Assembly (NCBI RefSeq): GCF_041060425.1
Contig: NZ_JAULBC010000001.1
Coordinates: 1,302,001-1,366,000 of the forward strand
Origin: Danxiaibacter flavus
GTDB taxonomy: Bacteria > Bacteroidota > Bacteroidia > Chitinophagales > Chitinophagaceae
DNA: 64,000 bases
Reading direction: 5' to 3'
Part shown: positions 1-8,839 of the stretch, piece after piece
How the letters are laid out: each line of letters begins with the position of its first letter
Numbering within the stretch: position 1 is the stretch's first letter
Program-made: the position numbers and the translations under genes
Notes under the pieces: model-generated
What the model saw: the letters and a program-made list of their open reading frames with translations, nothing else
Databases searched by the model: none
Told to the model about the DNA's origin: nothing

Positions 1-91
1 ATTTTTTGGAGCACGCAGTAAATAACAGCGGGATAAAAATCATCAAAAGACAACCGGTAAGCAGTTGTAGCCTATTTAAAATGCTTTTCAT
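1..91 (-). CDS. SusD-like lipoprotein, N-terminal fragment cut by the window edge
   Basis: Only the first 30 codons lie in the window. They encode a lipoprotein signal peptide: a short basic start (MKSILNR), a hydrophobic core, and the lipobox LFTAC followed by SKK. The gene starts 31 bases after the stop of the SusC gene on the same strand, which is the usual place for the SusD/RagB partner. SusD-type proteins are surface lipoproteins that cap the SusC barrel and bind the glycan or peptide substrate. The lipoprotein signal is seen directly; the SusD identity is inferred from position only. Confidence 0.65.
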   Translation of the reverse strand, partial: MKSILNRLQLLTGCLLMIFIPLLFTACSKK

Positions 92-122
92 AATTTCTAA
101 AAATTTTTTCTTTTAAAAAGGG

Positions 123-3100
123 CTAGAATGTCATGTTAACTCCTAAAACATAGCTCTTTGCAAGAGGATAATAATTGCCCTGGTCTAATTCAGGATCTAA
201 GCCCGGATATTTTGTGATAGTAAAGGGGTTTTGTACATCAAATGATACCCTTAGTCCTGTAAAAACATGCTGTTTTTGTGTTATTGAGTTTGGCAGAGTA
301 TACCCAAGCGTGATATTCCGGCAACGCAAAAAGCTCCGGTCAATTATCCAATAGCTTGCACTGTTTTGAAATTGCGCATATTTTGGATCGCTTAGTCCGG
401 TTGGAAAATCTCCATTAGGATTCGCAAAGCTCCATCTTGTAAGGCTCACCGGCATCGTGTTCCAACCATATGTACCCATAAGCGCTGCCAGGCTGGCTAT
501 TCTGTATTGGCCATTTGGTGAGTAGGGGCTAACTCCTTTACCAGAAAGACCCGAGAAGAAAATGGTGAAATCAAAATCTTTATACCTAAGCGTATTTCCT
601 ATACCAAAATTAAATTTGGGATCTCTGTTGCCTAAAAGTGTTTGGTCGGCACTTGTTATTTTACCATCGGCGCCGGTAAGGTTGCCAGCTGCATCATACC
701 CGTGAATATCTTTAATAACCAGTCCTCCCGGAATCATATCAGGCATGAGTGCCGACTTCTCTCCATTGCCCTTGTATATGCCCTCAGAGAGGTAACCATA
801 TATTCCATTAAAAAGAGCATTTTTGCCTGTTGGCTCTTTGAAGCGCTCCAGGACAGCCAATGCTTCCGGAGCTCTTTTTATCCAATAATTAAGATAGTGC
901 GAAAAGGTAATATTCGTGGTCCATGTAAAGCCGCCCGCTTTTTTACTTACAATGTTTCTTGATTGTAATCCTATATCATAGCCCACAGATCGTGTGGTGC
1001 CGGCATTGCTCCAAACTCCTCCAACTGTAAAGTCGGCAGGAAATGGTACGTACGATAACAGGTTCCTGATAGTTTTATTAAAATAATCAAGCGATCCTGA
1101 AAGTCTGTTATCAAATAACCCAAAGTCTACTCCCACGTTAAGATCACTTGCAGTTTCCCATGTTAAGTTTGCGTTATTCGCCTGGGTAAGGGAAATAGCT
1201 GTATTTGGGACGTTATTGCCAAACAATGGGCTGGAAACAACACCGTATGCTGCAAATGCATTATTTCCAATATTACTGTTACCCAGTTCACCATATGAAA
1301 CTCTGAGCTTTAGTAAGCTTACAGGTTTTACCGCTGACATAAAGTTTTCATCTGAAATCAACCAACTGGCAGCCGTACCAAAAAAGTTACCCCATTTCTT
1401 GTTGTCTGCAAATTTATCTGAGCCATCTCTTCTAAAGCTTGCCTGCAAGGAGTATTTATTTTTTAGCGTATAAATAACCCTGCCTACATAGGACGCCCAA
1501 ATATTCTTGTATTTTCCTGATCCTACGGTGGGTTTGGCGCTTTGTCCGGCCCCCAGATTATAATAACTGAAAACGTCTGATACAAAATTTTGGTTTGATC
1601 CGGACAGGTTATCCCCACTCAGTACGTTATAAGAGTATCCGGCAAAAGCATTCAAAGTTTGGTACTTGCCTAAATCGCGACTGTAGCTTAAGGTATACTC
1701 CGTGAGGGCTATATTAGAATTATTATTTGCCCTGCTGGCCGAGCCGCCATTGGCCGCTGATGCCGAAAATGTAGATGGCAAATAGGCATCCCTGTTAGCA
1801 ACAGATTGGTCATAACTGAAAAGGGCCTTTGCTTTTAAATTCTTTATAACCTCCCACTCTATAAACCCTGAAGTTAGCAAACGAGAAGTATGCACTACGT
1901 TGTCCACCAGCTGATAAGACAATGGGTTGGGAACAGAAGTATACCGTGGATTAAGCGGAAAACTTCCGTCAGGGTTTTGCAGCGGCAGATGAGCGGGATA
2001 ATATAATGCCGCACTTATTATCCCTCCATTTTCATATAACCCCCCGGTACCTGTGGTATGGGAAACAGAATTAGATGTAATTAAATTGACCCCTGCTTTT
2101 AGCTTATCAGAGATCGCCTGATCAATATTGATTCGCGAATTATACCGCTTATAATCGGTACCAAGTAAGACACCTTTTTGATCCAGGTAGTTTCCTGAAA
2201 TGAAATAGGAAGTTTTGCCATTCCCGCCGGATAAGGATAAGTCATACTGAGTAATATAGCCATTGCGCTGAATTGCCTCCATTGCATTGGGCCGCATAGG
2301 TGTTGTGTCGATTTCATGTTGGCTGAACCGAGGTGTAAATCCCGGGGAAACAGCATCGGCGGGTACCGCTCCATAGTAAGGAGCAACATTATTTGATTGC
2401 ATCCATCTTTCCAGATCTATAAGGTTTACCTGGTTCATGTATGTTTTTGTATCCAGTACTTCAAACATTTTCGCGGTCTTTTGTACCCCGTAATTCCCAT
2501 TGTACTGTATCCTAACCTTTCCCGATTTTCCTTTCTTTGTAGTAATAAGAACTACACCAGCACCCGCCCTTGCTCCATAAATTGAGGCTGATGCTGCATC
2601 TTTTAAAAATTCAATTGATTCAATATCATTAGGGTTGATAAAATTAAGCTCACTTTGATCCGTTCCTCCAAAGTTTCCTGAAGGACCTTCCGGAATACCG
2701 GCACCGCCATTAACAGGAACACCATCAATAACATATAAGACCCCAGCGCTTGCATTGGAGGGATTGCTTCTTATTTGCACACTTACGCCCGCTCCGGGTT
2801 GCCCGGTAGATTGCACAACCTGAACTCCGGCGGCTTTTCCCTGAAGGCTCTGTGCAAAGTTCGTCGAAGTAGTAACGTCTAAGTCTTTCCCTTTTACCGA
2901 AGCAATAGCCCCTGTAATATTCTTTTTCTTCATACTTCCATATCCAATTACCACTACTTCATCTACTACCTTCACTTTGTCCTTTAACGAAATATTGAGG
3001 CTTTGAGAAGCGGTTATATGAATTTCGTAATCCTCATACCCTATGTATGAAAAAACCAATATCCCTTCTTTTTCAGGGATGATAAGCGAAAATTTCCCCT

Positions 3101-3368
3101 CCTCATTGGTTGAGGAAGTAACTGTTGTATTTTTCAAGGTTATTGTGGCTCCGGGCAAGAGATCACCTTTTTCATTTTTTACTATTCCGCTAACTGTAAG
3201 CTGAGTTTCTACTTCACTTAAACCGGTTGCCGTTTTTAGGTATCTGCTTTTTGCATCGGCCTGCAAGCAGCTGACCGTTAAAAATATCATACTCAACTTA
3301 ACAATTAATAGGAATTTTCTCCTCAGCAGTTTTCCTGCTAAGGCAATAGGCTTATTTCTTTTTTTCAT
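123..3368 (-). CDS. SusC/RagA-family TonB-linked outer membrane transporter
   Basis: This 1081-aa protein imports oligosaccharides or peptides through the outer membrane with TonB energy. After a signal region (about 1-41) comes a carboxypeptidase-regulatory-like domain (about 59-130, VSGIVKNEKGDLLPGATI), then the SusC signature EVVVIGYG (about 137-145), a plug domain ending near GVVLITTKKG, and a long beta-barrel ending in phenylalanine (VLGVNMTF), as barrel proteins do. A TTG nine bases upstream could also open the frame, but the ATG at 3366-3368 gives the better start. It is followed by a SusD-like lipoprotein gene 31 bases downstream. The substrate cannot be read from the sequence. No regulator (LacI, SusR or ECF sigma) lies beside it in the window. 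Confidence 0.93.
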   Translation of the reverse strand: MKKRNKPIALAGKLLRRKFLLIVKLSMIFLTVSCLQADAKSRYLKTATGLSEVETQLTVSGIVKNEKGDLLPGATITLKNTTVTSSTNEEGKFSLIIPEKEGILVFSYIGYEDYEIHITASQSLNISLKDKVKVVDEVVVIGYGSMKKKNITGAIASVKGKDLDVTTSTNFAQSLQGKAAGVQVVQSTGQPGAGVSVQIRSNPSNASAGVLYVIDGVPVNGGAGIPEGPSGNFGGTDQSELNFINPNDIESIEFLKDAASASIYGARAGAGVVLITTKKGKSGKVRIQYNGNYGVQKTAKMFEVLDTKTYMNQVNLIDLERWMQSNNVAPYYGAVPADAVSPGFTPRFSQHEIDTTPMRPNAMEAIQRNGYITQYDLSLSGGNGKTSYFISGNYLDQKGVLLGTDYKRYNSRINIDQAISDKLKAGVNLITSNSVSHTTGTGGLYENGGIISAALYYPAHLPLQNPDGSFPLNPRYTSVPNPLSYQLVDNVVHTSRLLTSGFIEWEVIKNLKAKALFSYDQSVANRDAYLPSTFSASAANGGSASRANNNSNIALTEYTLSYSRDLGKYQTLNAFAGYSYNVLSGDNLSGSNQNFVSDVFSYYNLGAGQSAKPTVGSGKYKNIWASYVGRVIYTLKNKYSLQASFRRDGSDKFADNKKWGNFFGTAASWLISDENFMSAVKPVSLLKLRVSYGELGNSNIGNNAFAAYGVVSSPLFGNNVPNTAISLTQANNANLTWETASDLNVGVDFGLFDNRLSGSLDYFNKTIRNLLSYVPFPADFTVGGVWSNAGTTRSVGYDIGLQSRNIVSKKAGGFTWTTNITFSHYLNYWIKRAPEALAVLERFKEPTGKNALFNGIYGYLSEGIYKGNGEKSALMPDMIPGGLVIKDIHGYDAAGNLTGADGKITSADQTLLGNRDPKFNFGIGNTLRYKDFDFTIFFSGLSGKGVSPYSPNGQYRIASLAALMGTYGWNTMPVSLTRWSFANPNGDFPTGLSDPKYAQFQNSASYWIIDRSFLRCRNITLGYTLPNSITQKQHVFTGLRVSFDVQNPFTITKYPGLDPELDQGNYYPLAKSYVLGVNMTF

Positions 3369-4635
3369 GGTTTGCAAGTACTTTAATGTGGATAATACAG
3401 TAGTTTGTTAGATGTTGGCGCGTCATTTTTTTAAATTCACCCTGGGTTACGAATTTTTTTATGATAAATCTGTTAAGTTCAAGACTTGGATATTTTAAGC
3501 CGGTCTTATATCAAAAGCGCTATTATTTGCATATATTCTAAATTGACAATCGCCCACCCTGGACTCCATTTGCACTGTAATCAGTTGAAAACGATTGTTT
3601 GTAAACATTTTTTGCGGCCCAATAATTTTGGAAATGCCCGCTTACTTCTCTCTGTTCTCCGTAGGTATATTTTTAAAACATGTTTCATCTAGCCTATCCT
3701 CTTGTAGCTGATTCTTTTGGCACAAAATGCCTTGCATTACGTAGATCACAACTTTCCTTTCCAGTAAAGGTTAATTCAACTTAGAAATGTGCGCAATCGT
3801 TTTATGCTATATCAGTCAAATAAAATTATTCGGATTATCAGAAGTCTTAGTGTAATAAATCACGACAAAAAAATTTACAACATCTTAATAGGGGGAACAC
3901 AGAACGATTAAAGCGTTGATAAAAAAATATAGACTAACATCGCCAGGGATGTAGCAGCTTAAATTTGAGACAATCGAAGTGATTTAAATTATTAGGGAAT
4001 GACAGGCATTTTACAAGAAGATCATTTGATTTATTTTTTATGTCTGGAACGGAAATAATGTCAACTACTTTTTTCAAAAGAAGTTTAATTTCAAAATCAA
4101 TAGCTTCAGTTAAATCTCCTGTTTTTTAAACAATCGGTTTGAGCTTAGGATGAATTGGGGCAATCATCTTGTTTGTCCCAATCATCAACAGTTGATATAT
4201 ATCGTGCAGAAAGGTGCACTGCTTCCTTATAAAGTGTAAGTCTCAATCCAACATTCCAAGGTCATTAGAGGACAAGGCTAAAAAAGTTACAAATTAGCCG
4301 GAAATAAAGTCGACTAAATTAAGCCGGTTTACATCACAAATGTTCCGAAAACATCGCGAGAGACATACAAGCTGTTAGTTAATAGTACAGATCAGTGAAC
4401 AATAAAGTATAGATGGAATAGCTCCTCATTACTGAGCACTAAAACACTAGTAGGATTTCACGAATAAAGGATCATCACCAGAAACACAAACTCAACTTCC
4501 GGCATCGGCACCTTAGAATAAGCATTTAGCTGTTGTCGTGTTATAAAATATTCATGCCTGTTAAAAATAGATTTTATATTTGGTAGTAAAATTACTACCT
4601 TAGCCTTTTCGGAAAAAAACGAAAAGCTCTTTCAC
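3369..4635. other. Gene-poor region with possible decayed coding sequence on the minus strand
   Basis: No convincing intact gene is seen in these 1.27 kb. On the - strand, 3934-4125 is an open stretch of 64 codons without ATG (it contains DLTEAIDFEIKLLLKKVVD), ending in TAG. The same frame continues upstream through a TAA at 4126-4128 with protein-like text (YQLLMIGTNKMIAPIHPKLK), and a second frame across 4145-4255 also reads plausibly (LYKEAVHLSARYISTVDDWD). This suggests one or more decayed genes, but the family is not recognised. The DNA next to 3368 should hold the SusC promoter; no clear -33/-7 pair was found. Confidence 0.3.
4582..4599. promoter_or_regulatory. Inverted repeat upstream of hicAB, probable autoregulatory operator
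   Basis: GGTAGTAA and TTACTACC form a perfect 8-bp inverted repeat separated by AA, 36 bases before the hicA start. A TACCTTAG element, one base off the Bacteroidota -7 consensus TAnnTTTG, overlaps its right arm. HicB antitoxins with a DNA-binding domain normally repress their own promoter, so this is the expected operator. The repeat is seen directly; its role is inferred. Confidence 0.6.
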
Positions 4636-4818
4636 ATGAAGTCAAAACAGTTCCACAAAATGGTTAGAAAGAATGGATGGCGGCTTTTAAGATGCGAAGG
4701 AACAAGTCACTACATTTACGAAAAGGACGGGAAAGTGGAAGTGATTCCTTATCACGGATCAAAGGAAATGGGTGAGGGTTTACGAAAAACACTAATTAAA
4801 AGGATGGGGCTGAAATAA
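4636..4818 (+). CDS. hicA: HicA-family mRNA interferase toxin
   Basis: This 60-aa protein has the usual HicA length and dsRBD-like fold pattern. It shows the N-terminal helix with a GW pair (NGWRLLR), the GTSHYIY segment with the likely catalytic histidine H25, and the C-terminal VIPYHGSKEMGEGLRKTLIKRMGL that matches HicA proteins well. HicA cleaves mRNA and arrests growth until neutralised by HicB. The hicB gene follows after 39 bases on the same strand, in the common toxin-first order. Confidence 0.9.
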   Translation: MKSKQFHKMVRKNGWRLLRCEGTSHYIYEKDGKVEVIPYHGSKEMGEGLRKTLIKRMGLK

Positions 4819-4857
4819 CCCCTCTTTTCAATAAAGAGATTAAATAACTAATTAGTC

Positions 4858-5259
4858 ATGAAAAAAATCAAAGTTATTATAGAGCGGGCCGGCGATGGCA
4901 CATTTAGTGCTTATAGCGAAAAGGTTGACGGTATATATGGCATGGGGGACACACCGAACAAAGCCAAGGAGTCTGCGTTAAAAAGCTTGAATCTTTTTAT
5001 CAAAAATAACAACATTAAATACATCCCTAAAGAGTTGCAGGGGAAGTACGAGCTTGTATTCAAGTTTGATACTGAAAGCTTACTGAATTATTACAAAGGA
5101 ATTTTTTCCAATGCCGGCTTAGAGCGATTAACAAATATAAATCAGAGGCAATTGCAACATTATTCTTCTGGCTTAAAAAAGCCATTACCCAAGCAACGGA
5201 AAAAAATTGAAACCGCCTTGCATCAGTTGGGAAGAGAGCTTTTAAGTGTAGAGCTTTAG
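4858..5259 (+). CDS. hicB: HicB-family antitoxin with C-terminal helix-turn-helix
   Basis: This 133-aa protein pairs with the upstream HicA. The N-terminal half (about 3-50, KVIIERAGDGTFSAYSEKV...GMGDTPNKAKESAL) is the HicB partial RNase-H-like domain that caps the toxin. The C-terminal half (about 75-130, NAGLERLTNINQRQLQHYSSGLKKP) looks like an Xre-type DNA-binding domain, which fits the inverted repeat upstream of hicA. The pair stands alone between gene-poor DNA and a tandem repeat, a common setting for a mobile or accessory toxin-antitoxin module. It is probably autoregulated. Confidence 0.87.
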   Translation: MKKIKVIIERAGDGTFSAYSEKVDGIYGMGDTPNKAKESALKSLNLFIKNNNIKYIPKELQGKYELVFKFDTESLLNYYKGIFSNAGLERLTNINQRQLQHYSSGLKKPLPKQRKKIETALHQLGRELLSVEL

Positions 5260-5439
5260 GGGGGACTTTTTGTTTGACGCGCTGGTGAACATATGATGAC
5301 TTCTCACCGGCACACCATTTAATAGCTCACTATACTTGGCGCATAGCTACTTAGAACAGCTGAGTAGCTATTTTTCAAGTTCTAATGCATTCTAATGCAG
5401 GTCAGGGTTGTAAAAAAAGGTTCATATTTCTCCTTACCC

Positions 5440-5697
5440 CCCGTGTCTCCGCGGTTTTTAAAACCTTTGAGCTTCTTCCCGTCTTACCGCCTTAGCGGCA
5501 AAAAAACGTAGTGTTTCTCCCTGCCGTTGTGCCTCCGTGGTTTTAAAACCTTTGAGCTTCTTTCCGTCTCACCGCCTTAGTGGCAAAAAACGTAGTGTTT
5601 CTCCCTGCCGTTATGTCTCCGTTGTTTCAAACCTTCGTGCTTCTTTCTGTCTTAGCGCCTTTGCGGCGAAAAAACTCCGTGGTTCAACCCTACGGCA
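5440..5697. repeat. Tandem repeat, three degenerate copies of about 85 bp
   Basis: The segment ACCTTTGAGCTTCTT and its variants recur at about 5463, 5548 and 5631 (period 85, then 83). Each unit also carries a CCGCCTTAGCGGC-type hairpin and a CTCCGTGGTT-type phrase. The array ends at the stop of the downstream minus-strand gene and overlaps its last few bases. Short frames through it follow the repeat and are not genes. Similar units are common between genes of Bacteroidota. Confidence 0.85.
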
Positions 5698-8092
5698 CAT
5701 CCTCCCGTTTCAACAGCGGCGCAATAAAATACCTCGCACAAACCAATCCCACCAAAGAACCAAATACCAGTACAAGTATCAACGTTTGTAACGGAATATT
5801 AATGCAGTCTTCATCCGGCTGACAATTTTTACCTGCACTAACAGTTTGTGTTAAAGGAGAGCTGAGTGATGCCAGTGCTGTTGAATCAGCTTTTGCATAA
5901 ACAGCGATCTTTTGCGTTTGTGCTGCAGATACCCCAAAATACGGAATGTAATCATTTGTGAATATGCAGGTGATCACGGAGAAGCTGAATAACAGCACCA
6001 GCGCAGTAAGCGCTACACCCATAACTTTTTTGTATCTCCAGCTTTCTGTTTCCGTTCTTATCTTGTACACATAGAAAACAGCTGCGCCAATGCTTAATAC
6101 AAGAAATACAATGGTAAGTACAAGCAGTAGTCGGTTGAGTTCGTTATTAATATAAGAGAAGGAAGTAAGCAGCGGCACTTTTTTGCCTTCAGGCAGGCTG
6201 AGATTATTCAGCGCAATCATCGAATTCTGTGCATCAACAATCGAATCAATCTTCAGGTCGCGCAGGTAAACAGGAATTGAATCCCATTTCTGCGCATCAT
6301 TGGCTGCATTTTCAAAGCATACTTCACAAGGATTGCTAAGTATATATCTATAAAGAAAAAGTTTTCTTATAATTTTTTCTGTGTAAGTCAACGGTCTGGG
6401 ACCCCACGTACTATCAGGCAAAGCAGTGGTATCAATAGCAAGCACTTTGTATGCGAGAAGGTCAGTCAACTCCCCATACTTTTTATCGTAACCCAGGTAG
6501 TCAATGCCAATACCGCTAACGCCGCTTGCGAGTATGTAGTCATATTTCTTTGGTAACGTATACTCGTCATCAAACCATATTCTCCGTGTTATGTTTGCTT
6601 TTTCATACAGCGTATCCATATACGCTGAATTTGTTGCATCATCATACGTAACCGGCCAGCCATACTTAGTTCTTACATCACTATAACTAACATACTGTAT
6701 AAGGGAGTCTTTGTTTGTATTGTTAAACATGGCCCATTGCACACCTTTATATGGAATGTTTATGATAAGTTTTGATGATGGAATTTTCTGATTGAGGTAA
6801 AAAGAGATAGAAGTTGTTAAGTTGGTGTTTTCTTTCCCGTCGAGTGCTGCAAGTGGCGCTTGTGTTGTAGCGTAATTAACAGCAAAATCAACAACAAATT
6901 TATCGGCGATGCTGTCTAATGCCTTTACGTTGTAAATGTTTGTTGGATCTGTAGGCGGAACAGTGACGAACAATTTGAAAGCAGGACGAAACAGTTTAAC
7001 TGATTTCGAAAGCATGCTGAGAAAATCAGTAAAGAGATACTGGTCACTATATTGAAGATATCTGAAGTTAATATTCAAACCATTAATGTTATTTGTCTTA
7101 AGCATGTGAAGAATGCTTTCAATAACACCCTGAACTTTCTGCGGGCTTCGTAAAAAAACACTGGTTGATCTGTCTCCAAAAATTGTGTAATACAATTCAC
7201 ATCCTGCTTCTTTGGTATATTGAGTAACCTGGTATGTTTGCTTCACATCTGCGGTGCGTATATTACCTGTACTGCCCTCAAGTATCAGGGCATCATAAAT
7301 AACGCCATTCAGTAAGTTAAAAGGAAGTGTCTGCGGCGTGAAGTTATAGAAGCTGTTATAAAATCCGTATACGTCTGCGCGCTTATAAATGGAAAGCTTA
7401 GATCGTTTGAATAATTTACCATCAGTAGTAGTTGTAATCGTGTCATTGCCTGCTGCTATCTTTCGAAGTGCAAGTAGTTGTTTGGCTTTTTGCGTGTCTT
7501 CAGTAAGGTTGTTATTTTTTGCAGCAAGCATAAGCGTAAGCTTATCAGTTAACGCCTCAATGTTTGCTGCAATCAATTCTGCAGGGCTTGTGGTGTCTGG
7601 CTTTATGCTCGGGACAGGTGTGCCTGTGGGGCCTGGTTGGTTTTTTTTACCGGCGATTTTGTTCAACGAATCTGCTGATCTTAAGATAAGACTGAGCAAT
7701 GTATCAAAATGATGTTTTTCTGTAGTAGAAAGTTGGCTGACAAGTACCTTCAGATTGTTATTTACAGCTGCTATGGAATCTGTAATACCCATGCCATTTA
7801 CAATGCCTATTACCCGCTGTTGTTCTTTTGCGCGTGAATTTTTTCTGAATTGAAAAGCTGCTCCTATATTTTGAAAAAAACCTTTTACTTCTTTCTCTGC
7901 ACCCTGGGCTTTTTTTGCTGCATCCTGTGCCGATTTTTGTGCAGCAGTTTCAGCAGCTTTTGCTGTTGAATCCTGGAAGTCTTCAAACGCTTTATAATAA
8001 CCGGCCGAAGCAACGTGGAAGATGTTGTTCAGGGTTAGTAGTAAGAAAAGCAGCAGGCATTTTTTTGCATGCAATTTCAATTGGGGCTTCAT
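5690..8092 (-). CDS. eCIS-linked pseudo-chitinase: secreted GH18-like barrel with C-terminal membrane anchor
   Basis: The 800-aa product has a signal peptide (about 1-30), an alanine/lysine-rich helical segment (about 38-75), a region resembling a glycoside hydrolase family 18 barrel (about 235-555), and three hydrophobic segments (about 654-678, 689-711, 762-787). The GH18 catalytic motif DGxDxDWE aligns with N337-G-L-N-I-N-F-R344, so the three aspartates are asparagine and the glutamate is arginine; chitinase activity is not expected. Later barrel features, such as a YDYILASGVSGIGIDYLGYD strand, are kept. It is divergent from the first eCIS gene with about 100 bases between the starts. I infer a carbohydrate-binding or anchoring protein for the injection system. 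The GH18 assignment rests on motif reading only. Confidence 0.75.
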   Translation of the reverse strand: MKPQLKLHAKKCLLLFLLLTLNNIFHVASAGYYKAFEDFQDSTAKAAETAAQKSAQDAAKKAQGAEKEVKGFFQNIGAAFQFRKNSRAKEQQRVIGIVNGMGITDSIAAVNNNLKVLVSQLSTTEKHHFDTLLSLILRSADSLNKIAGKKNQPGPTGTPVPSIKPDTTSPAELIAANIEALTDKLTLMLAAKNNNLTEDTQKAKQLLALRKIAAGNDTITTTTDGKLFKRSKLSIYKRADVYGFYNSFYNFTPQTLPFNLLNGVIYDALILEGSTGNIRTADVKQTYQVTQYTKEAGCELYYTIFGDRSTSVFLRSPQKVQGVIESILHMLKTNNINGLNINFRYLQYSDQYLFTDFLSMLSKSVKLFRPAFKLFVTVPPTDPTNIYNVKALDSIADKFVVDFAVNYATTQAPLAALDGKENTNLTTSISFYLNQKIPSSKLIINIPYKGVQWAMFNNTNKDSLIQYVSYSDVRTKYGWPVTYDDATNSAYMDTLYEKANITRRIWFDDEYTLPKKYDYILASGVSGIGIDYLGYDKKYGELTDLLAYKVLAIDTTALPDSTWGPRPLTYTEKIIRKLFLYRYILSNPCEVCFENAANDAQKWDSIPVYLRDLKIDSIVDAQNSMIALNNLSLPEGKKVPLLTSFSYINNELNRLLLVLTIVFLVLSIGAAVFYVYKIRTETESWRYKKVMGVALTALVLLFSFSVITCIFTNDYIPYFGVSAAQTQKIAVYAKADSTALASLSSPLTQTVSAGKNCQPDEDCINIPLQTLILVLVFGSLVGLVCARYFIAPLLKREDVP

Positions 8093-8132
8093 AGTAATTG
8101 ATAAAGTAAAAAGAAAAAGTTGAAATAAAAAG

Positions 8133-8164
8133 TTGCAAATTATAAATATTATTATTTACCTTCC
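8133..8164 (+). promoter_or_regulatory. Candidate promoter of the eCIS operon
   Basis: TTG at 8133-8135 and TACCTTCC at 8157-8164 (consensus TAnnTTTG) are 21 bases apart, which fits the Bacteroidota sigma factor spacing. The first eCIS start codon is 30 bases downstream. The divergent pseudo-chitinase promoter must lie in the same 100 bases. Confidence 0.35.
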
Positions 8165-8193
8165 CATCACAAGTTACCCTAAACTATAAGGTA

Positions 8194-8763
8194 ATGATTG
8201 CCGAAACGCTTATATGCCTAACCGATGAAATAAATGAATTCTTCAGAACCAAACTGAGAGTTACCGAGGATAAGGTAGTTATTTCACCTATAGTTAATTT
8301 AGAAGGGAAACCTGCAATTGTGGGAGAGAATAAAATATTTGTTACACTGCTCAATATTGAGAAGGAAACAGTAATAAGACCTGGACTCGCTGCAAACAGT
8401 ATTAATAACCGTACATCTAACAATGCTGCTTTAAATATTAATCTTTACGTAATGGCAGGTGCTTATTTCTCAAGTGCCAACTATGCGGAAGGGTTAAAAC
8501 TATTGTCCCTCGTAATTTCCTTTCTGCAACAGAAAGGCACGTTTACAAAGGACAATACCACTCGGCTACCCAATGAAATCGATAAGCTCATTTTTGAAAT
8601 GGAAAGCCCTGGTCTTGATAAGCTCAATAATATCTGGGCAATGTTAGGAGCCAGGTATGTGCCTTCTGTTATTTACAAAGTGCGCATGCTGACCTTCGAT
8701 TCGTCTGTTACCACTGAATACAGGCCGCAGATCGGATCGCTCTCAAATGACACCAATGCCTGA
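8194..8763 (+). CDS. eCIS tail terminator/cap protein, DUF4255 (Afp16/Pvc16-like)
   Basis: This 189-aa protein matches the DUF4255 family: the N-terminal helix MIAETLICLTDEINEFF, a central segment ending NIEKETVIRPG, the strand NINLYVMAGAYFSSANYAEGLKLLS, and the LGARYVPSVIYKVRML strand near the C-terminus. Pvc16/Afp16 closes the distal end of the tube and sheath and so fixes particle length together with the tape measure. It is the first gene of the + strand eCIS cluster, as in several Bacteroidota loci. Confidence 0.88.
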   Translation: MIAETLICLTDEINEFFRTKLRVTEDKVVISPIVNLEGKPAIVGENKIFVTLLNIEKETVIRPGLAANSINNRTSNNAALNINLYVMAGAYFSSANYAEGLKLLSLVISFLQQKGTFTKDNTTRLPNEIDKLIFEMESPGLDKLNNIWAMLGARYVPSVIYKVRMLTFDSSVTTEYRPQIGSLSNDTNA

Positions 8764-8839
8764 CTCTCTATAGAGTCATATTTACTTGTTATAACGTGTG
8801 GGCAATTTACTTGCTGATTAACTGATCTAAATCTAACGG

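Noticed and set aside
5537..5822. Two overlapping + strand frames in the repeat region
   Set aside because: They run through the 85-bp array and the antisense end of the pseudo-chitinase gene; composition follows the repeat.
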